Shown: positions 9,697 through 19,495 of the stretch, piece after piece
How positions within the stretch are numbered: the stretch's first letter is position 1
Layout of the letters: each line of letters starts with the position of its first letter
NCBI GenBank assembly: GCA_022113835.1
Contig: JAILWY010000012.1
Coordinates: forward strand, 1 to 64,000
Origin: Atopsyche davidsoni
Lineage: Eukaryota; Arthropoda; Insecta; Trichoptera; Hydrobiosidae
Reading direction: 5' to 3'
DNA length: 64,000 nucleotides
The notes under the pieces: generated by a model
The model's input: the letters and a program-made list of their open reading frames with translations, nothing else
Told to the model about the DNA's origin: nothing
Databases searched by the model: none
Translations under genes and position numbers: made by a program

Positions 9697-11086
9697 TCAG
9701 GTAGTTCCTGAATGCCTCACATTTACCGCTCCCTTGGGCGTGGTCGCTTCTTTTGCCTGATGCGACGCATGTCGGGCACTTCGGCCTGTTTCGGCACTCT
9801 TTGGCCTTGTGCCCGGGTCGGCCGCAGGTGAAGCACTGCGTGCTCTTGTCCGGGCCTCTGCAGTTTGGCGCAGCGTGGCCGAAGCCGAGGCACCTGAAGC
9901 ATCTGGTGATTGTCAGATGCTCTCGCACTCGGCAGCTGACCCATCCGACGCGGATCTTGCCCGCTGCCAGGACGGTCTGTGCTGCGTCTGTCGGAACGTC
10001 GGCCAGGCCCGTTCTGGTGCCGTTTCGGGCCGGAAGGAACTTGACAGCTCCGACCGCGTCCGGCGTACACCCAGCCTGCGCCGCTAGCGCGGTGGCCAGC
10101 TCGTCTGCCGTCGTTGACTCGTCGAGGTTGTGTACCTCGACGGTCAAGGTCGTGCCGAGGCTCTTGACGCTGGCGTTCTCGCCCAGAACGCCGGCTACCG
10201 CCTTGGCAAATTTGATGGCCGTATCGGCATTCGCCCCGTCCAACTCGACCACGATGTGGCCTGCGCGGGTCTTGCGGACAGTCCGGACGTTGGCGCCTTG
10301 CTCGTCCGGCCTGACCGCAGTCTTCACCGCGGAGATCGTCTCTGCGGCGGTCTTCCCGTTGAGGGGACGTATCTCCACGGCTGGCAATTTTCGCGCCGGG
10401 AATCGCATTCTGGTCTGCGGGGGTTCAGGAGGGCGCTTTTTGGCGGCCCGCCTTTTGACGATGGTGAAGTCGCCGTCGTCGTTCTTTGCAGGGTCTATTG
10501 GTGCTGTCAACGGTGGTGCTGCTGCTTTTGATCGCGCTGCTGCTGCTGTTGGCGGTGCTGTTGCTAATTTTGTCCGCGGTGCTGCTTTCGGTGCCACTGC
10601 CGTAATCTTTTCGATTGCTGCTACGGTAGATGCTGCTGCTGTCGCTGTTGCTGATGTTGTCCCCGCAGCGAGGGACGTTCTTCGGCTATGTTGTGGTTTG
10701 AACTTATCTACCCCCGTTTCTTGGGAAGGGAGGACACTTATGGACTTACGCGCAGGGACGGCTGCAGCCTTGGCGTATGTCCCTGGTAGTGATGCCCTGG
10801 AAGTCGATGGTCTGGGGTCGGGTCTGGGTGGAGGCACTGTGGGCGTCATGGCGTGTGTGGCGATGCGCCTGATCCATAGGCGTGTAGCCGGGCGCAGTTT
10901 CTCGACGGCCGCCTTTAGCGTTCTGTTTGTGTTTGGCCTTACCGCCTTTTCCAACTCGGTGGTGAGTCTTTCCAGCTCACACACGAATTGGTAAATAAGT
11001 TCAGGTTCAGGGAGGGTATCCTTGATCAATGCTAGGGTCGTCGCCGGTGTCTGTTTGTGTTTTGGTTTGTATCGATTTATATTCAT
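9650..11086 (-). CDS. ORF1 (Gag-like), copy 3
   Basis: 478 residues, nearly identical to copy 1. A visible difference is Lys to Thr just before the second CCHC knuckle (PDKSTQCF instead of PDKSKQCF), which does not touch a metal ligand. The ORF2 overlap and TAA stop are as in copy 1. Confidence 0.91.
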   Translation of the reverse strand: MNINRYKPKHKQTPATTLALIKDTLPEPELIYQFVCELERLTTELEKAVRPNTNRTLKAAVEKLRPATRLWIRRIATHAMTPTVPPPRPDPRPSTSRASLPGTYAKAAAVPARKSISVLPSQETGVDKFKPQHSRRTSLAAGTTSATATAAASTVAAIEKITAVAPKAAPRTKLATAPPTAAAARSKAAAPPLTAPIDPAKNDDGDFTIVKRRAAKKRPPEPPQTRMRFPARKLPAVEIRPLNGKTAAETISAVKTAVRPDEQGANVRTVRKTRAGHIVVELDGANADTAIKFAKAVAGVLGENASVKSLGTTLTVEVHNLDESTTADELATALAAQAGCTPDAVGAVKFLPARNGTRTGLADVPTDAAQTVLAAGKIRVGWVSCRVREHLTITRCFRCLGFGHAAPNCRGPDKSTQCFTCGRPGHKAKECRNRPKCPTCVASGKRSDHAQGSGKCEAFRNYLNAYRKHTDVSARPAN

Positions 11087-11511
11087 ATTTAGGTCCCACG
11101 TAAAGCTGGGAAATAAGTTTCCCCTGCCGCAGAGCCCGCTTACGCCAGGGAGGCTGGATACAACGAGGGGACGCCAAGTACCTCGAGGGAATCGTTAATG
11201 ATACAATTGTTTAACCACCTTGTACCATTCACCCCGTAGGCACGATGTCTGACACCGTGGGGTTAGGTGGGTTGCGCGTCAGGGCCCAACGATTTGCATC
11301 GCTGGGGGGCTCCCTGTCGCGGCTGAGTCTCCCTCCATAGAGGCGTTTTGGAAGGAGGACCCGAGTGCGGCTCTCCTAGCGGGGCTAGGTTAGCAGCAAC
11401 CAGGCGGTTCGAACATCGCTCCTCTGACCTAGGCCAGCTGAGTGATAGCCGTTCCACCTGTCTGCTCCCAGGGTGCACCACGAGGAGGTCTGAGTCCGGC
11501 TTTGCACCCCG

Positions 11512-11618
11512 AACCTAACCTAACCTAACCTAACCTAACCTAACCTAACCTAACCTAACCTAACCTAACCTAACCTAACCTAACCTAACCTAACCTAACC
11601 TAACCTAACCTAACCTAA

Positions 11619-11620
<2 letters not shown>
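11512..11620. repeat. Telomeric (CCTAA)n tract 4
   Basis: About 22 perfect CCTAA units between copy 3 and copy 4. Confidence 0.97.
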
Positions 11621-11665
<45 letters not shown>

Positions 11666-11961
11666 TTCCCCCGCAGCTTGGCCCACGGTTGTATTGCTCG
11701 AGACTGCGGGGGCGTCTCTTTATTTTTTCCCGTACAGCCTTCAAATAAAAAAATACAGTAAAAAACAATAAAGGCTGGAAAGTAATCATCTTTCCCTGCG
11801 GGGAGGATCCCCGCAGGCATCTCATCGACTCATATGCTGCATTCCTGTAAAGGGGGAAGAGGCAGCATATCACACATAATATAAACAAATTAAAAAAAAA
11901 AAGGATCTTCCGTCTTCATGCTTCCTGTAGAGGGGGGCGAGTCATGAAGACGGAGGCTTGG

Positions 11962-14900
11962 TCATGGCGGTTGGGGGGGGCTCACTTGTCGAGCCCTCTC
12001 CAATTCTTCTCTCTTGCGCTGGACCTTCTCGCAGAAGTCCGTAACTGCGTCCCAGGCTGTCTTGCGTTCCAGCATGGACGGGACAAGTTCTTCTACCGTC
12101 CATGCGACGCCAGCTCTGCAACGCAGCCGCCATCTCTCCGATTCGGTAGCGCAGCACTTGAACAGCGCGTGCTCTGCGTCGTCGATGTCGTCGTCGCAGA
12201 GCGGGCAACGTGCGCTTGCCGACCGGCCTATCCTCGCCAGGTAGCTGCCGAGGCAGCCGTGCCCGGTGAGAAGTTGGGTCAGCCGGTAGGTGACCTGACC
12301 GTGGGCGCGGTAGATCCAAGGGGCGAGGACCGGGATCAACCGCTGCGTCCATCGCCCCTTAAGTGACTCGCTCCAGCGATCCTGCCACTTCTGCACGGTC
12401 GTTGCCCTCGCGTTCGCGCGCGCGGTGTCGCGATCACCGGCGTCCTCGAAGATGGCCTTTCGTTCCTCTGCGAGAAGGTCGATGGGCGGAATCCCCGCGA
12501 GCACGAGCGCCGCATCGGCCGATACCGTGCGGTATCCGCATATGACGCGGAGCGCCGCACGCCGCTGCACGCTTGATAGCATGCTGCGGTAGTGTGCCAT
12601 CCGCATGCTCGGCGCCCAGACTTCGGCGCCGAAGAGCATTTGGGATTGGGCCACACTAGCGAGCAGCTTCCGCTTCTGTTCCTGCGGACCCTGCACGTTC
12701 AGCAGGATCCGCGAAAGCGCAGCGGTGGTTCCCGCGGCTTTCTCCGCGGCTCTGCGGATGTGGGCCGTGTACTTCAGGGACCCGTCGAAGTACACGCCCA
12801 GGTATCTGACCGATTTTTGCGGGGTGATGACCGCGTCGCCGACGGTTATTCGCGGCGGCTCGTGCTTGCGCCTTCCTACAAGCATTACCGCCTCGGTCTT
12901 GTGCGCTGCCAGCTCCAGGTGGTGGTCCCCCAGGGCCTGGGCGATCCTCCGCAGCGCTTCGTTAAGATTGGCCTGCAGATCCGACATCTTTCTGGCGACG
13001 GCCACGACGCCGATATCGTCCGCGAAGCCAATCTCTTCGACACCGTCGGGAAGCTCCACTCGCAGCACCGCATCGTACATTATGTTCCACAGGAGCGGTC
13101 CGAGGACCGACCCCTGTGGCACTCCGCATGTGGTGGTTCTGGTGGTTCTGGTTATTCCACCTGTGGGAGTGTAATGCACGCTGCGGTCTCGAAAGTAACT
13201 GTCCACGACAGCTCGCACGTGCGGCTCGACGCCTTTCTTCTCCAGCGCCTCCATGATCTTCTCCCATGGGGCGCTGTTGAAGGCGTTTTTAACGTCAAGC
13301 GTTACGAGCACGCAGTACTGTCTTGTCCGCCAGGTCCCCGCGTTTGCCATCTCGGCCCTGCGGTGGACCCTCGTGATGGCGTCCGCCGTGGACCTACCCC
13401 TCCTGAACCCGTACTGAGACTCGGACAGGCAGCCCTCGGTCTCGATGTACGAGTCCAGTCTGGAGTGTATCAGTCTTTCGAAGAGCTTCCCGAAGCTGTC
13501 GAGGAGGCACAATGGTCGGTAGGAAGACGCGAGATCGACCGGCTTGTCTCCTTTGCGCACCAGCGCTAGGCGCGCGGTCTTCCAGCACCCCGGGAACGTG
13601 GCCTTCGTCAGGCAGGTGTTGAAGACCGCGAGCAGCGCCGCAGGATCTTCGCGCACGGTCCTCTTCACGATCTCGTTGGGGATTCCGTCGGGTCCGGGCG
13701 CCTTGGCGTTGGGGAGGCGACTCGCGGCGATCTTCAGCTCCGGCACGGTGAAGAGTGGGATCTCTTCGTCCGGAGCTACGATGACCGCAGGTCGCCCGCC
13801 GTCAGGGCGCGTTGGGAACAGAGCGTCCAGTATGGCGTCCACCCGACCGGGCAGGGTGATGCCCGGGATAATCTGAGGAGTGTGCAGCCTCTTCATGACG
13901 AGCCTGTAGGGGAGTCCCCAGGGGTCATCGTCAATCGAGGCGCACAGCTTCTCCCAGCTTCGCTCCTTCGCGGCCTTGATGGAGATCGTGAGCGCTTTCT
14001 TTGCGCTTCTATACGCTTCGATCTCCATCGTGAAGTCCAGGGTTCCTCCTGCCTTTGGTCTCTTCCTCTGCAGTGCCCTTCTGGCAGCCATGGACTGCTT
14101 CCGCAGAGAAGCGATCTCCTCAGACCACCAGTGGACGGGTCTTCTGGTCGGGTGGAACCACTTGCGCGGCATGGACGCGTCGCACGCCTTCCGGGTCCTC
14201 GCGACGAGAGCGCACGCCGCCGCTTCCGGATCCTCGCTGATGGTGTCTTCCCCGTGCCGCTTGAAGCTGTCCGCGAATTTCTCCGCGTCCAGCTTCCGCA
14301 GGCTCCAGGCCGGTCCTCGGGGCGGTGGTGGCACAGCTGGGTGGGTGGGCGCCGTCGTGTTGAGGGTGAAGGATATGTAGAGGTGGTCGCTCAACGACTC
14401 TTCCTCCAATACCCTCCAACCCTCGAGCGATCGTGCGGTTCCCGGGCTCGCGAACGTCAGGTCTAATATAGACTCTGACGAGCCCCTCCGGAACGTGCAG
14501 GTGCCGTTATTGCACACGACGAGGCCCAGTCCAGCCGTCATGTCGGCGAGTGCCGCTCCTTTCCGGGTCGTCGACCGCGCTCCCCATTCGACGGCCTTCG
14601 CGTTGAAGTCGCCGGCGATGATGACTTCACCTGCGTGCGTCCGGACGTCCTGCTCGAGCCGGGCGAGGTACGCTTCGTACTCTGCGTACGCCACGTTAGG
14701 TGAAACGTAGCACGAGTACACGCGTATACCTCCGACCCGGATCCATGTGAAGCCTTGCCCCGCGGTGCCGATCTCTTCGACGGGGGTGTCGCCGGCTGTG
14801 GCTACGGCTGTCAGCCCCGTCGCGTCGGCCCTCCACCTGGCGCTTGCCGGAGTGCGGTGCTGCTCGCAGGCTATGATGATGTCCGCCTGCAGCTCCCGCG

Positions 14901-14991
14901 CTTTCTGCTCCAGCAGCGCCTGCGCCGCCCTGCAATGGTTCAGATTAATTTGCAGGACGCGCAGAGACATCGGTGTGCTTGCGGTAGGCAT
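11962..14991 (-). CDS. ORF2 (endonuclease-RT), copy 4
   Basis: 1009 residues, intact, with the same order as copy 1: endonuclease (GDFNAK, SDH), RT (GVPQGSVLGPL, FADD) and C-terminal CCHC finger (SARCPLC...HALFKC). Differences from copy 1 are scattered substitutions, denser in the first 330 residues, for example MPTASTPM at the start and TCTFRR for ASTFRR. That raised density next to the diverged ORF1 half would fit a recombinant origin. Confidence 0.93.
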   Translation of the reverse strand: MPTASTPMSLRVLQINLNHCRAAQALLEQKARELQADIIIACEQHRTPASARWRADATGLTAVATAGDTPVEEIGTAGQGFTWIRVGGIRVYSCYVSPNVAYAEYEAYLARLEQDVRTHAGEVIIAGDFNAKAVEWGARSTTRKGAALADMTAGLGLVVCNNGTCTFRRGSSESILDLTFASPGTARSLEGWRVLEEESLSDHLYISFTLNTTAPTHPAVPPPPRGPAWSLRKLDAEKFADSFKRHGEDTISEDPEAAACALVARTRKACDASMPRKWFHPTRRPVHWWSEEIASLRKQSMAARRALQRKRPKAGGTLDFTMEIEAYRSAKKALTISIKAAKERSWEKLCASIDDDPWGLPYRLVMKRLHTPQIIPGITLPGRVDAILDALFPTRPDGGRPAVIVAPDEEIPLFTVPELKIAASRLPNAKAPGPDGIPNEIVKRTVREDPAALLAVFNTCLTKATFPGCWKTARLALVRKGDKPVDLASSYRPLCLLDSFGKLFERLIHSRLDSYIETEGCLSESQYGFRRGRSTADAITRVHRRAEMANAGTWRTRQYCVLVTLDVKNAFNSAPWEKIMEALEKKGVEPHVRAVVDSYFRDRSVHYTPTGGITRTTRTTTCGVPQGSVLGPLLWNIMYDAVLRVELPDGVEEIGFADDIGVVAVARKMSDLQANLNEALRRIAQALGDHHLELAAHKTEAVMLVGRRKHEPPRITVGDAVITPQKSVRYLGVYFDGSLKYTAHIRRAAEKAAGTTAALSRILLNVQGPQEQKRKLLASVAQSQMLFGAEVWAPSMRMAHYRSMLSSVQRRAALRVICGYRTVSADAALVLAGIPPIDLLAEERKAIFEDAGDRDTARANARATTVQKWQDRWSESLKGRWTQRLIPVLAPWIYRAHGQVTYRLTQLLTGHGCLGSYLARIGRSASARCPLCDDDIDDAEHALFKCCATESERWRLRCRAGVAWTVEELVPSMLERKTAWDAVTDFCEKVQRKREELERARQVSPPQPP

Positions 14992-16393
14992 TCAGGTAGT
15001 TCCTGAATGCCTCACATTTTCCGCTTCCTTGGGCGTGGTCGCTTCTTTTGCCTGCTGCGACGCATGTCGGGCACTTCGGCCTGTTTCGGCATTCTTTGGC
15101 CTTGTGCCCGGGTCGGCCGCAGGTGAAGCACTGCTTGCTCTTGTCCGGGCCTCTGCAGTTTGGCGCAGCGTGGCCGAAGCCGAGGCACCTGAAGCATCTG
15201 GTGATTGTCAGGTGCTCCCGCACTCGGCAGCTGACCCATCCGACGCGGATCTTGCCCGCTGCCAGGACGGTCTGTGCTGCGTCTGTCGGAACGTCGGCCA
15301 GGCCCGTTCTGGTGCCGTTTCGGGCCGGGAGGAACTTGACAGCTCCGACCGCGTCCGGCGTACACCCGGCCTGCGCCGCTAGCGCGGTGGCCAGCTCGTC
15401 TGCCGTCGTCGACTCGTCGAGGTTGTGTACCTCGACGGTCAAGGTCGTGCCGAGGCTCTTGACGCTGGCGTTCTCGCCCAGAACGCCGGCTACCGCCTTG
15501 GCAAATTTGGTGGCCGTATCGGCATTCGCCCCGTCCAGCTCGACCACGATGTGGCCTGCGCGGGTCTTGCGGACAGTCCGGACGTTGGCGCCTTGCTCGT
15601 CCGGCCTGACCGCAGTCTTCACCGCGGAGATCGTCTCTGCGGCGGTCTTCCCGTTGAGGGGACGTATCTCCACGGCTGGCAATTTTCGCGCCGGGAATCG
15701 CATTCTGGTCTGCGGGGGTTCAGGAGGGCGCTTTTTGGCGGCCCGCCTTTTGACGATGGTGAAGCCGCCGTCGTCGTTCTTCTGAGGGTCCGTTGTCACT
15801 GCCAACGGTGCTGCTGCTGCTACTACTGTTGATGGTGCTGCTGCTGCTGTTGGCAGGGCTGCTGCTGTTCCTGGTGTCCGTGCTATTGTCGCTTTTTTTC
15901 GTGGCGCTGCTATCGGTGCCGCCGCTGCAGTCTTTGGTGCTGCTGCAGCGGTCTTTCTCGTTCCTGCTGTTGCCTCTGTGGGGGGCTGTCGCCGGCTGTG
16001 CTGCGGTCTGGCCGCTACTTTCCCCGTTTTGTAGGTGGGGGGATTGCAAGTCGACTTGCGCGCAGGGACAGCTGCCGCCATGGCATAGGTCCCTGGTAGC
16101 GAAGCCCTTGAGGTCGCAGGTCTTACCACAGGTATTGGTGCTGGGGGGGTCATGGTACGCTCAGCGACACGCTTGATCCACGCCAGTGTGGCCGGACGCA
16201 GTAGTTGTACTGCCGCCTTAAGCGCTAGGTTGGTGTTTGGCATGACCGCCGCCTCCATTTTCCTGGCGAGCTTTTCCAGCTGCCAGGCAAATTCTAGATC
16301 CAGTTCCGGGAGCTTTTCCGTTATCATGCTAATATTCGTCGCCAGTGTCTGTTTGTTTGTTGTTAGTTGTTTTTTATCCATATCAAGTCCCAC
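14945..16393 (-). CDS. ORF1 (Gag-like), copy 4, divergent N-terminal half
   Basis: 482 residues. The N-terminal ~210 residues differ widely from copies 1 and 3: it starts MGLDMDKKQLTTNK instead of MNINRYKPKHK, although short blocks such as SRASLPGTYA are shared. From the motif FTIVKRRAAKKRPPEPP onward the protein is nearly identical to the others and keeps the CCHC knuckles. The diverged half resembles the decayed copy at 36-38 kb, including the TAAAAPK-type low-complexity tract, so it represents a second ORF1 lineage. ATG at 16393 opens the frame; an ATG four codons later (MDKKQ) is an alternative. Confidence 0.9.
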   Translation of the reverse strand: MGLDMDKKQLTTNKQTLATNISMITEKLPELDLEFAWQLEKLARKMEAAVMPNTNLALKAAVQLLRPATLAWIKRVAERTMTPPAPIPVVRPATSRASLPGTYAMAAAVPARKSTCNPPTYKTGKVAARPQHSRRQPPTEATAGTRKTAAAAPKTAAAAPIAAPRKKATIARTPGTAAALPTAAAAPSTVVAAAAPLAVTTDPQKNDDGGFTIVKRRAAKKRPPEPPQTRMRFPARKLPAVEIRPLNGKTAAETISAVKTAVRPDEQGANVRTVRKTRAGHIVVELDGANADTATKFAKAVAGVLGENASVKSLGTTLTVEVHNLDESTTADELATALAAQAGCTPDAVGAVKFLPARNGTRTGLADVPTDAAQTVLAAGKIRVGWVSCRVREHLTITRCFRCLGFGHAAPNCRGPDKSKQCFTCGRPGHKAKECRNRPKCPTCVAAGKRSDHAQGSGKCEAFRNYLNAYRKHTDVSARPAN

Positions 16394-16803
16394 GATTAGC
16401 TGGGAAATATATTTCCCTGCCGCAGAGCCCGCTTACGCCAGGGAGGCTAGATACAACGAGGGGACGCCAAGTACCTCGAGGGAATCGTTAATGATACAAT
16501 TGTTTAACCACCTTGTACCATTCACCCCGTAGGCACGATGTCTGACACCGTGGGGTTGGGTGGGTTGCGCGTCAGGGCCCAACGATTTGCATCGCTGGGG
16601 GGCTCCCTGTCGCGGCTGAGTCTCCCTCCATAGAGGCGTTTTGGAAGGAGGACCCGAGTGCGGCTCTCCTAGCGGGGCTAGGTTAGCAGCAACCAAGCGG
16701 TTCGAACATCGCTCCTCTGACCTAGGCCAGCTGAGAGATGGCCGTTCCACCTGTTTGCTCCCAGGGTGCACCACGAGGAGGTCTGAGTCCGGCTTTGCAC
16801 CCC

Positions 16804-16867
16804 AACCTAACCTAACCTAACCTAACCTAACCTAACCTAACCTAACCTAACCTAACCTAACCTAACC
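16804..16867. repeat. Telomeric (CCTAA)n tract 5 (innermost)
   Basis: About 13 perfect units, the last telomeric tract in the window. No TTAGG array follows centromere-proximal to copy 5. Confidence 0.95.
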
Positions 16868-18276
16868 TTTTTTTTTTTTTGTTTTTTTTCCCCGCAGCTT
16901 GGCCCTTGGTTGTATTGCTCGAGACTGCGGGGGCGTCTCTTTATTTTTCTCTTGCACAGCCATTAAAAAAAAAACAGTAGAAAAAACAAAATAGCTGAAA
17001 TGTAATCATCGTCCCTGCGGGGAGGATCCCCGCAGGCATTTCATCATTTCATATGCTGCATTCCTGTAAAGGGGGAAGAGGCAGCATATCACACATAATA
17101 TATACAAAATAAAAATATATAAATAAAAAAAAAAAAAAAAAAGATCTTCCGTCTTCATGCTTCCTGTAGAGGGGGGGCGAGTCATGAAGACGGAGGCTTG
17201 GTCACGGCGGTTGAGAGGGGCTCACTTGTCGAGCCCTCTCCAATTCTTCTCTCTTGCGCTGGACCTTCTCACAGAAGTCCGTGACTGCGTCCCAGGCTGT
17301 CTTGCGTTCCAGCATGGACGGGACAAGTTCTTCTACCGTCCATGCGACGCCAGCTCTGCAACGCAGCCGCCATCTCTCCGATTCGGTAGCGCAGCACTTG
17401 AACAGCGCGTGCTCTGCGTCGTCGATGTCGTCGTCGCAGAGCGGGCAACGTGCGCTTGCCGACCGGCCTATCCTCGCCAGGTAGCTGCCGAGGCAGCCGT
17501 GCCCGGTGAGAAGTTGGGTCAGCCGGTAGGTGACCTGACCGTGGGCGCGGTAGATCCAAGGGGCGAGGACCGGGATCAACCGCTGCGTCCATCGCCCCTT
17601 AAGTGACTCGCTCCAGCGATCCTGCCACTTCTGCACGGTCGTTGCCCTCGCGTTCGCGCGCGCGCTGTCGCGATCACCGGCGTCCTCGAAGATGGCCTTT
17701 CGTTCCTCTGCGAGAAGGTCGATGGGCGGAATCCCCGCGAGACTTCGGCGCCGAAGAGCATTTGGGCTTGGGCCACACTAGCGAGCAGCTTCCGCTTCTG
17801 TTCCTGCGGACCCTGCACGTTCAGCAGGATCCGCGAAAGCGCAGCGGTGGTTCCCGCGGCTTTCTCCGCGGCTCTGCGGATGTGGGCAGTGTACTTCAGG
17901 GACCCGTCGAAGTACACGCCCAGGTATCTGACCGATTTTTGCGGGGTGATGACCGCGTCGCCGACGGTTATTCGCGGCGGCTCGTGCTTGCGCCTTCCTA
18001 CAAGCATTACCGCCTCGGTCTTGTGCGCTGCCAGCTCCAGGTGGTGGTCCCCCAGGGCCTGGGCGATCCTCCGCAGCGCTTCGTTAAGATTGGCCTGCAG
18101 ATCCGACATCTTTCTGGCGACGGCCACGACGCCGATGTCGTCCGCGAAGCCAATCTCTTCGACACCGTCGGGAAGCTCCACTCGCAGCACCGCATCGTAC
18201 ATTATGTTCCACAGGAGCGGTCCGAGGACCGACCCCTGTGGCACTCCGCATGTGGTGGTTCTGGTTTGGTTCTGGT
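16868..18276 (-). mobile_element. SART/TRAS-like element, copy 5 (truncated, internally deleted)
   Basis: The innermost copy. The poly(A) is short and interrupted (plus strand: 13 T, G, 8 T). The 3' UTR is somewhat diverged but keeps the three hairpins. The ORF2 tail keeps the CCHC finger. At 17741 there is a 118-base deletion relative to copy 1 (missing 1080-1197), flanked by AG on both sides, which shifts the frame. Homology stops near 18276, just beyond the RT GVPQGSVLGPL region, and continues into unrelated AT-rich DNA rather than telomere. It is dead and marks the telomere-subtelomere border. Confidence 0.92.
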
Positions 18277-18575
18277 AACACTCTAAAAGCTTCTGCTTCT
18301 GTGAATGTTATCATTAGCACATATATTGTGCATATATATATATAATATGCATAAATTCACACTGAAATAATTATTCTATTTAAGATTATTCATTTGATAT
18401 GTACACCTATCCACGACTGTATTTACACGATTTCTCTTTAACAATATAGGATTTAAAAGAAAACAAAAAAAAAAAAAAAAAAAAGAAAAAAAATTGTCAT
18501 TTTTTTCCCGTCTGACCGTAAATACAAGTTTTAATTTGCAGATTTATCACACTTGAAAATTAGGATGAAACTACG

Positions 18576-18607
<32 letters not shown>

Positions 18608-19104
18608 GACAACAAAACACCTGAGGGTGAAGTTCTCGGCTTGCTATAAGTGTTTTTCTGTACCTCAAAATTGTTGTAACATACGTGAGTTGCCAGCAAA
18701 AAAATGTAAATGGATTAATTTTAATACATGAAGTATACGTAGTGTTGGCAACGCGATCATAGTTTCAATTCTTTTAGAATAAATATTAACTTTAAAATGA
18801 TTAGTTTGAAGCGGCCGCCGGGACGGCGCCTGGAGGCTCAGGCCCCGCTCCCACGGACGACATAGATATCTTCGGCCGGGGGAATTTTTAATGATTATTG
18901 CACTTAAGGAATCGTCGCGTACCTTTTATGACTTCGCGAAATAAAGAAACCACCCGGAGAAAGGTTTATGGCCCGCATTCCTGACCCACCTGGCTCGGCT
19001 AACATTATAATCGTTCCCAGAGTCATGGAGAAACACACGGAATAACCTAATCTGTTTGCTTTGACCCAACCGCCCGGCCCAAAGCGCATCCATGTTTGAA
19101 AACA
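18277..19104. other. Subtelomeric AT-rich DNA without a recognisable gene
   Basis: AT-rich sequence with a (TA) run near 18333-18345 and long A runs near 18464-18500 and 18577-18606. A GC-rich patch containing GCGGCCGCC begins near 18811 and resembles the GCGGCCGCCAAG patches at 20420 and, inverted, 24119. No convincing reading frame is seen. Confidence 0.6.
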
Positions 19105-19139
19105 GGGTATAAAAACCACCCAGCCCCTCAAGGGGGCAG
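19105..19139 (+). promoter_or_regulatory. Possible TATA-initiator pair
   Basis: GTATAAAAA at about 19107 is followed ~25 bases later by GGCAGTATT, an arthropod-type spacing of TATA box and initiator. AATAAA signals lie about 600 bases downstream (19705-19728). The arrangement would fit the LTR of a retrotransposon, but no LTR ends or internal region were recognised. Confidence 0.3.
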
Positions 19140-19495
19140 TATTAGATTGGTATCCACGGGGTGACTATGCCCGGAAACAGTGATACTCCGACAACCATGC
19201 AGGATCGCGTGTCTGTCGTTAAAAAGTTGAAAAGTATTAGATTTGACTCCACGGGGTGACGCTGCCCGGGAGCAAGAATACTCCGACCACCATGCAGGAT
19301 CGCGTGTCTGTCGTTAAAATGTTGAAAAGTGAAATTAAAGAGTATTGAATTTGACTCCAAGGGGTAACCGCTGCCCGGGAGCAAGGATACTCCGACAACC
19401 ATGCAGGATCGCGTGTCTGTCGTTAAAAAGTTGAAAAGTATTCGAGTTGACTCCACGGGCTGACGCTGCCCGGGAGCAAGGATACTCTGCCAGGA
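19140..19495. repeat. Imperfect tandem repeat, ~95-109 bp units
   Basis: Almost four units built on the blocks GACTCCACGGGGTGACGCTG, CCCGGGAGCAAGGATACTCC and CATGCAGGATCGCGTGTCTG. The last block recurs with offsets of 95 and then 109 bases, one unit having a short AT-rich insertion. The open frames on the minus strand here follow the repeat and are unlikely to be genes. Confidence 0.8.

Larger units (their letters stand above)
6343..11511 (-). mobile_element. SART/TRAS-like element, copy 3 (full length, ORF2 frameshifted)
   Basis: Full-length copy with a poly(A) of 35 and telomere on both sides. At the 5' junction there is one extra base (G at 11511 on the plus strand) between the element and the repeat, absent from copies 1 and 4, which looks like an untemplated addition. 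ORF1 is intact; ORF2 carries a one-base insertion near its 3' end. The sequence is almost identical to copy 1. Confidence 0.92.
11621..16803 (-). mobile_element. SART/TRAS-like element, copy 4 (full length, mosaic ORF1)
   Basis: Full-length copy with a 43-base poly(T) on the plus strand and telomere on both sides. The 3' UTR, ORF2, the C-terminal half of ORF1 and most of the 5' UTR match copies 1 and 3 almost base for base. The segment at about 15782-16410 (N-terminal half of ORF1 and the start-codon region) is strongly diverged, with sharp borders. Both ORFs are open, so with copy 1 it is a candidate active copy. Confidence 0.92.

Noticed and set aside
1..18276. CRISPR-like repeat-spacer array
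   Set aside because: The alternation is of telomeric tracts and kilobase retrotransposons in a eukaryotic chromosome, not short spacers.
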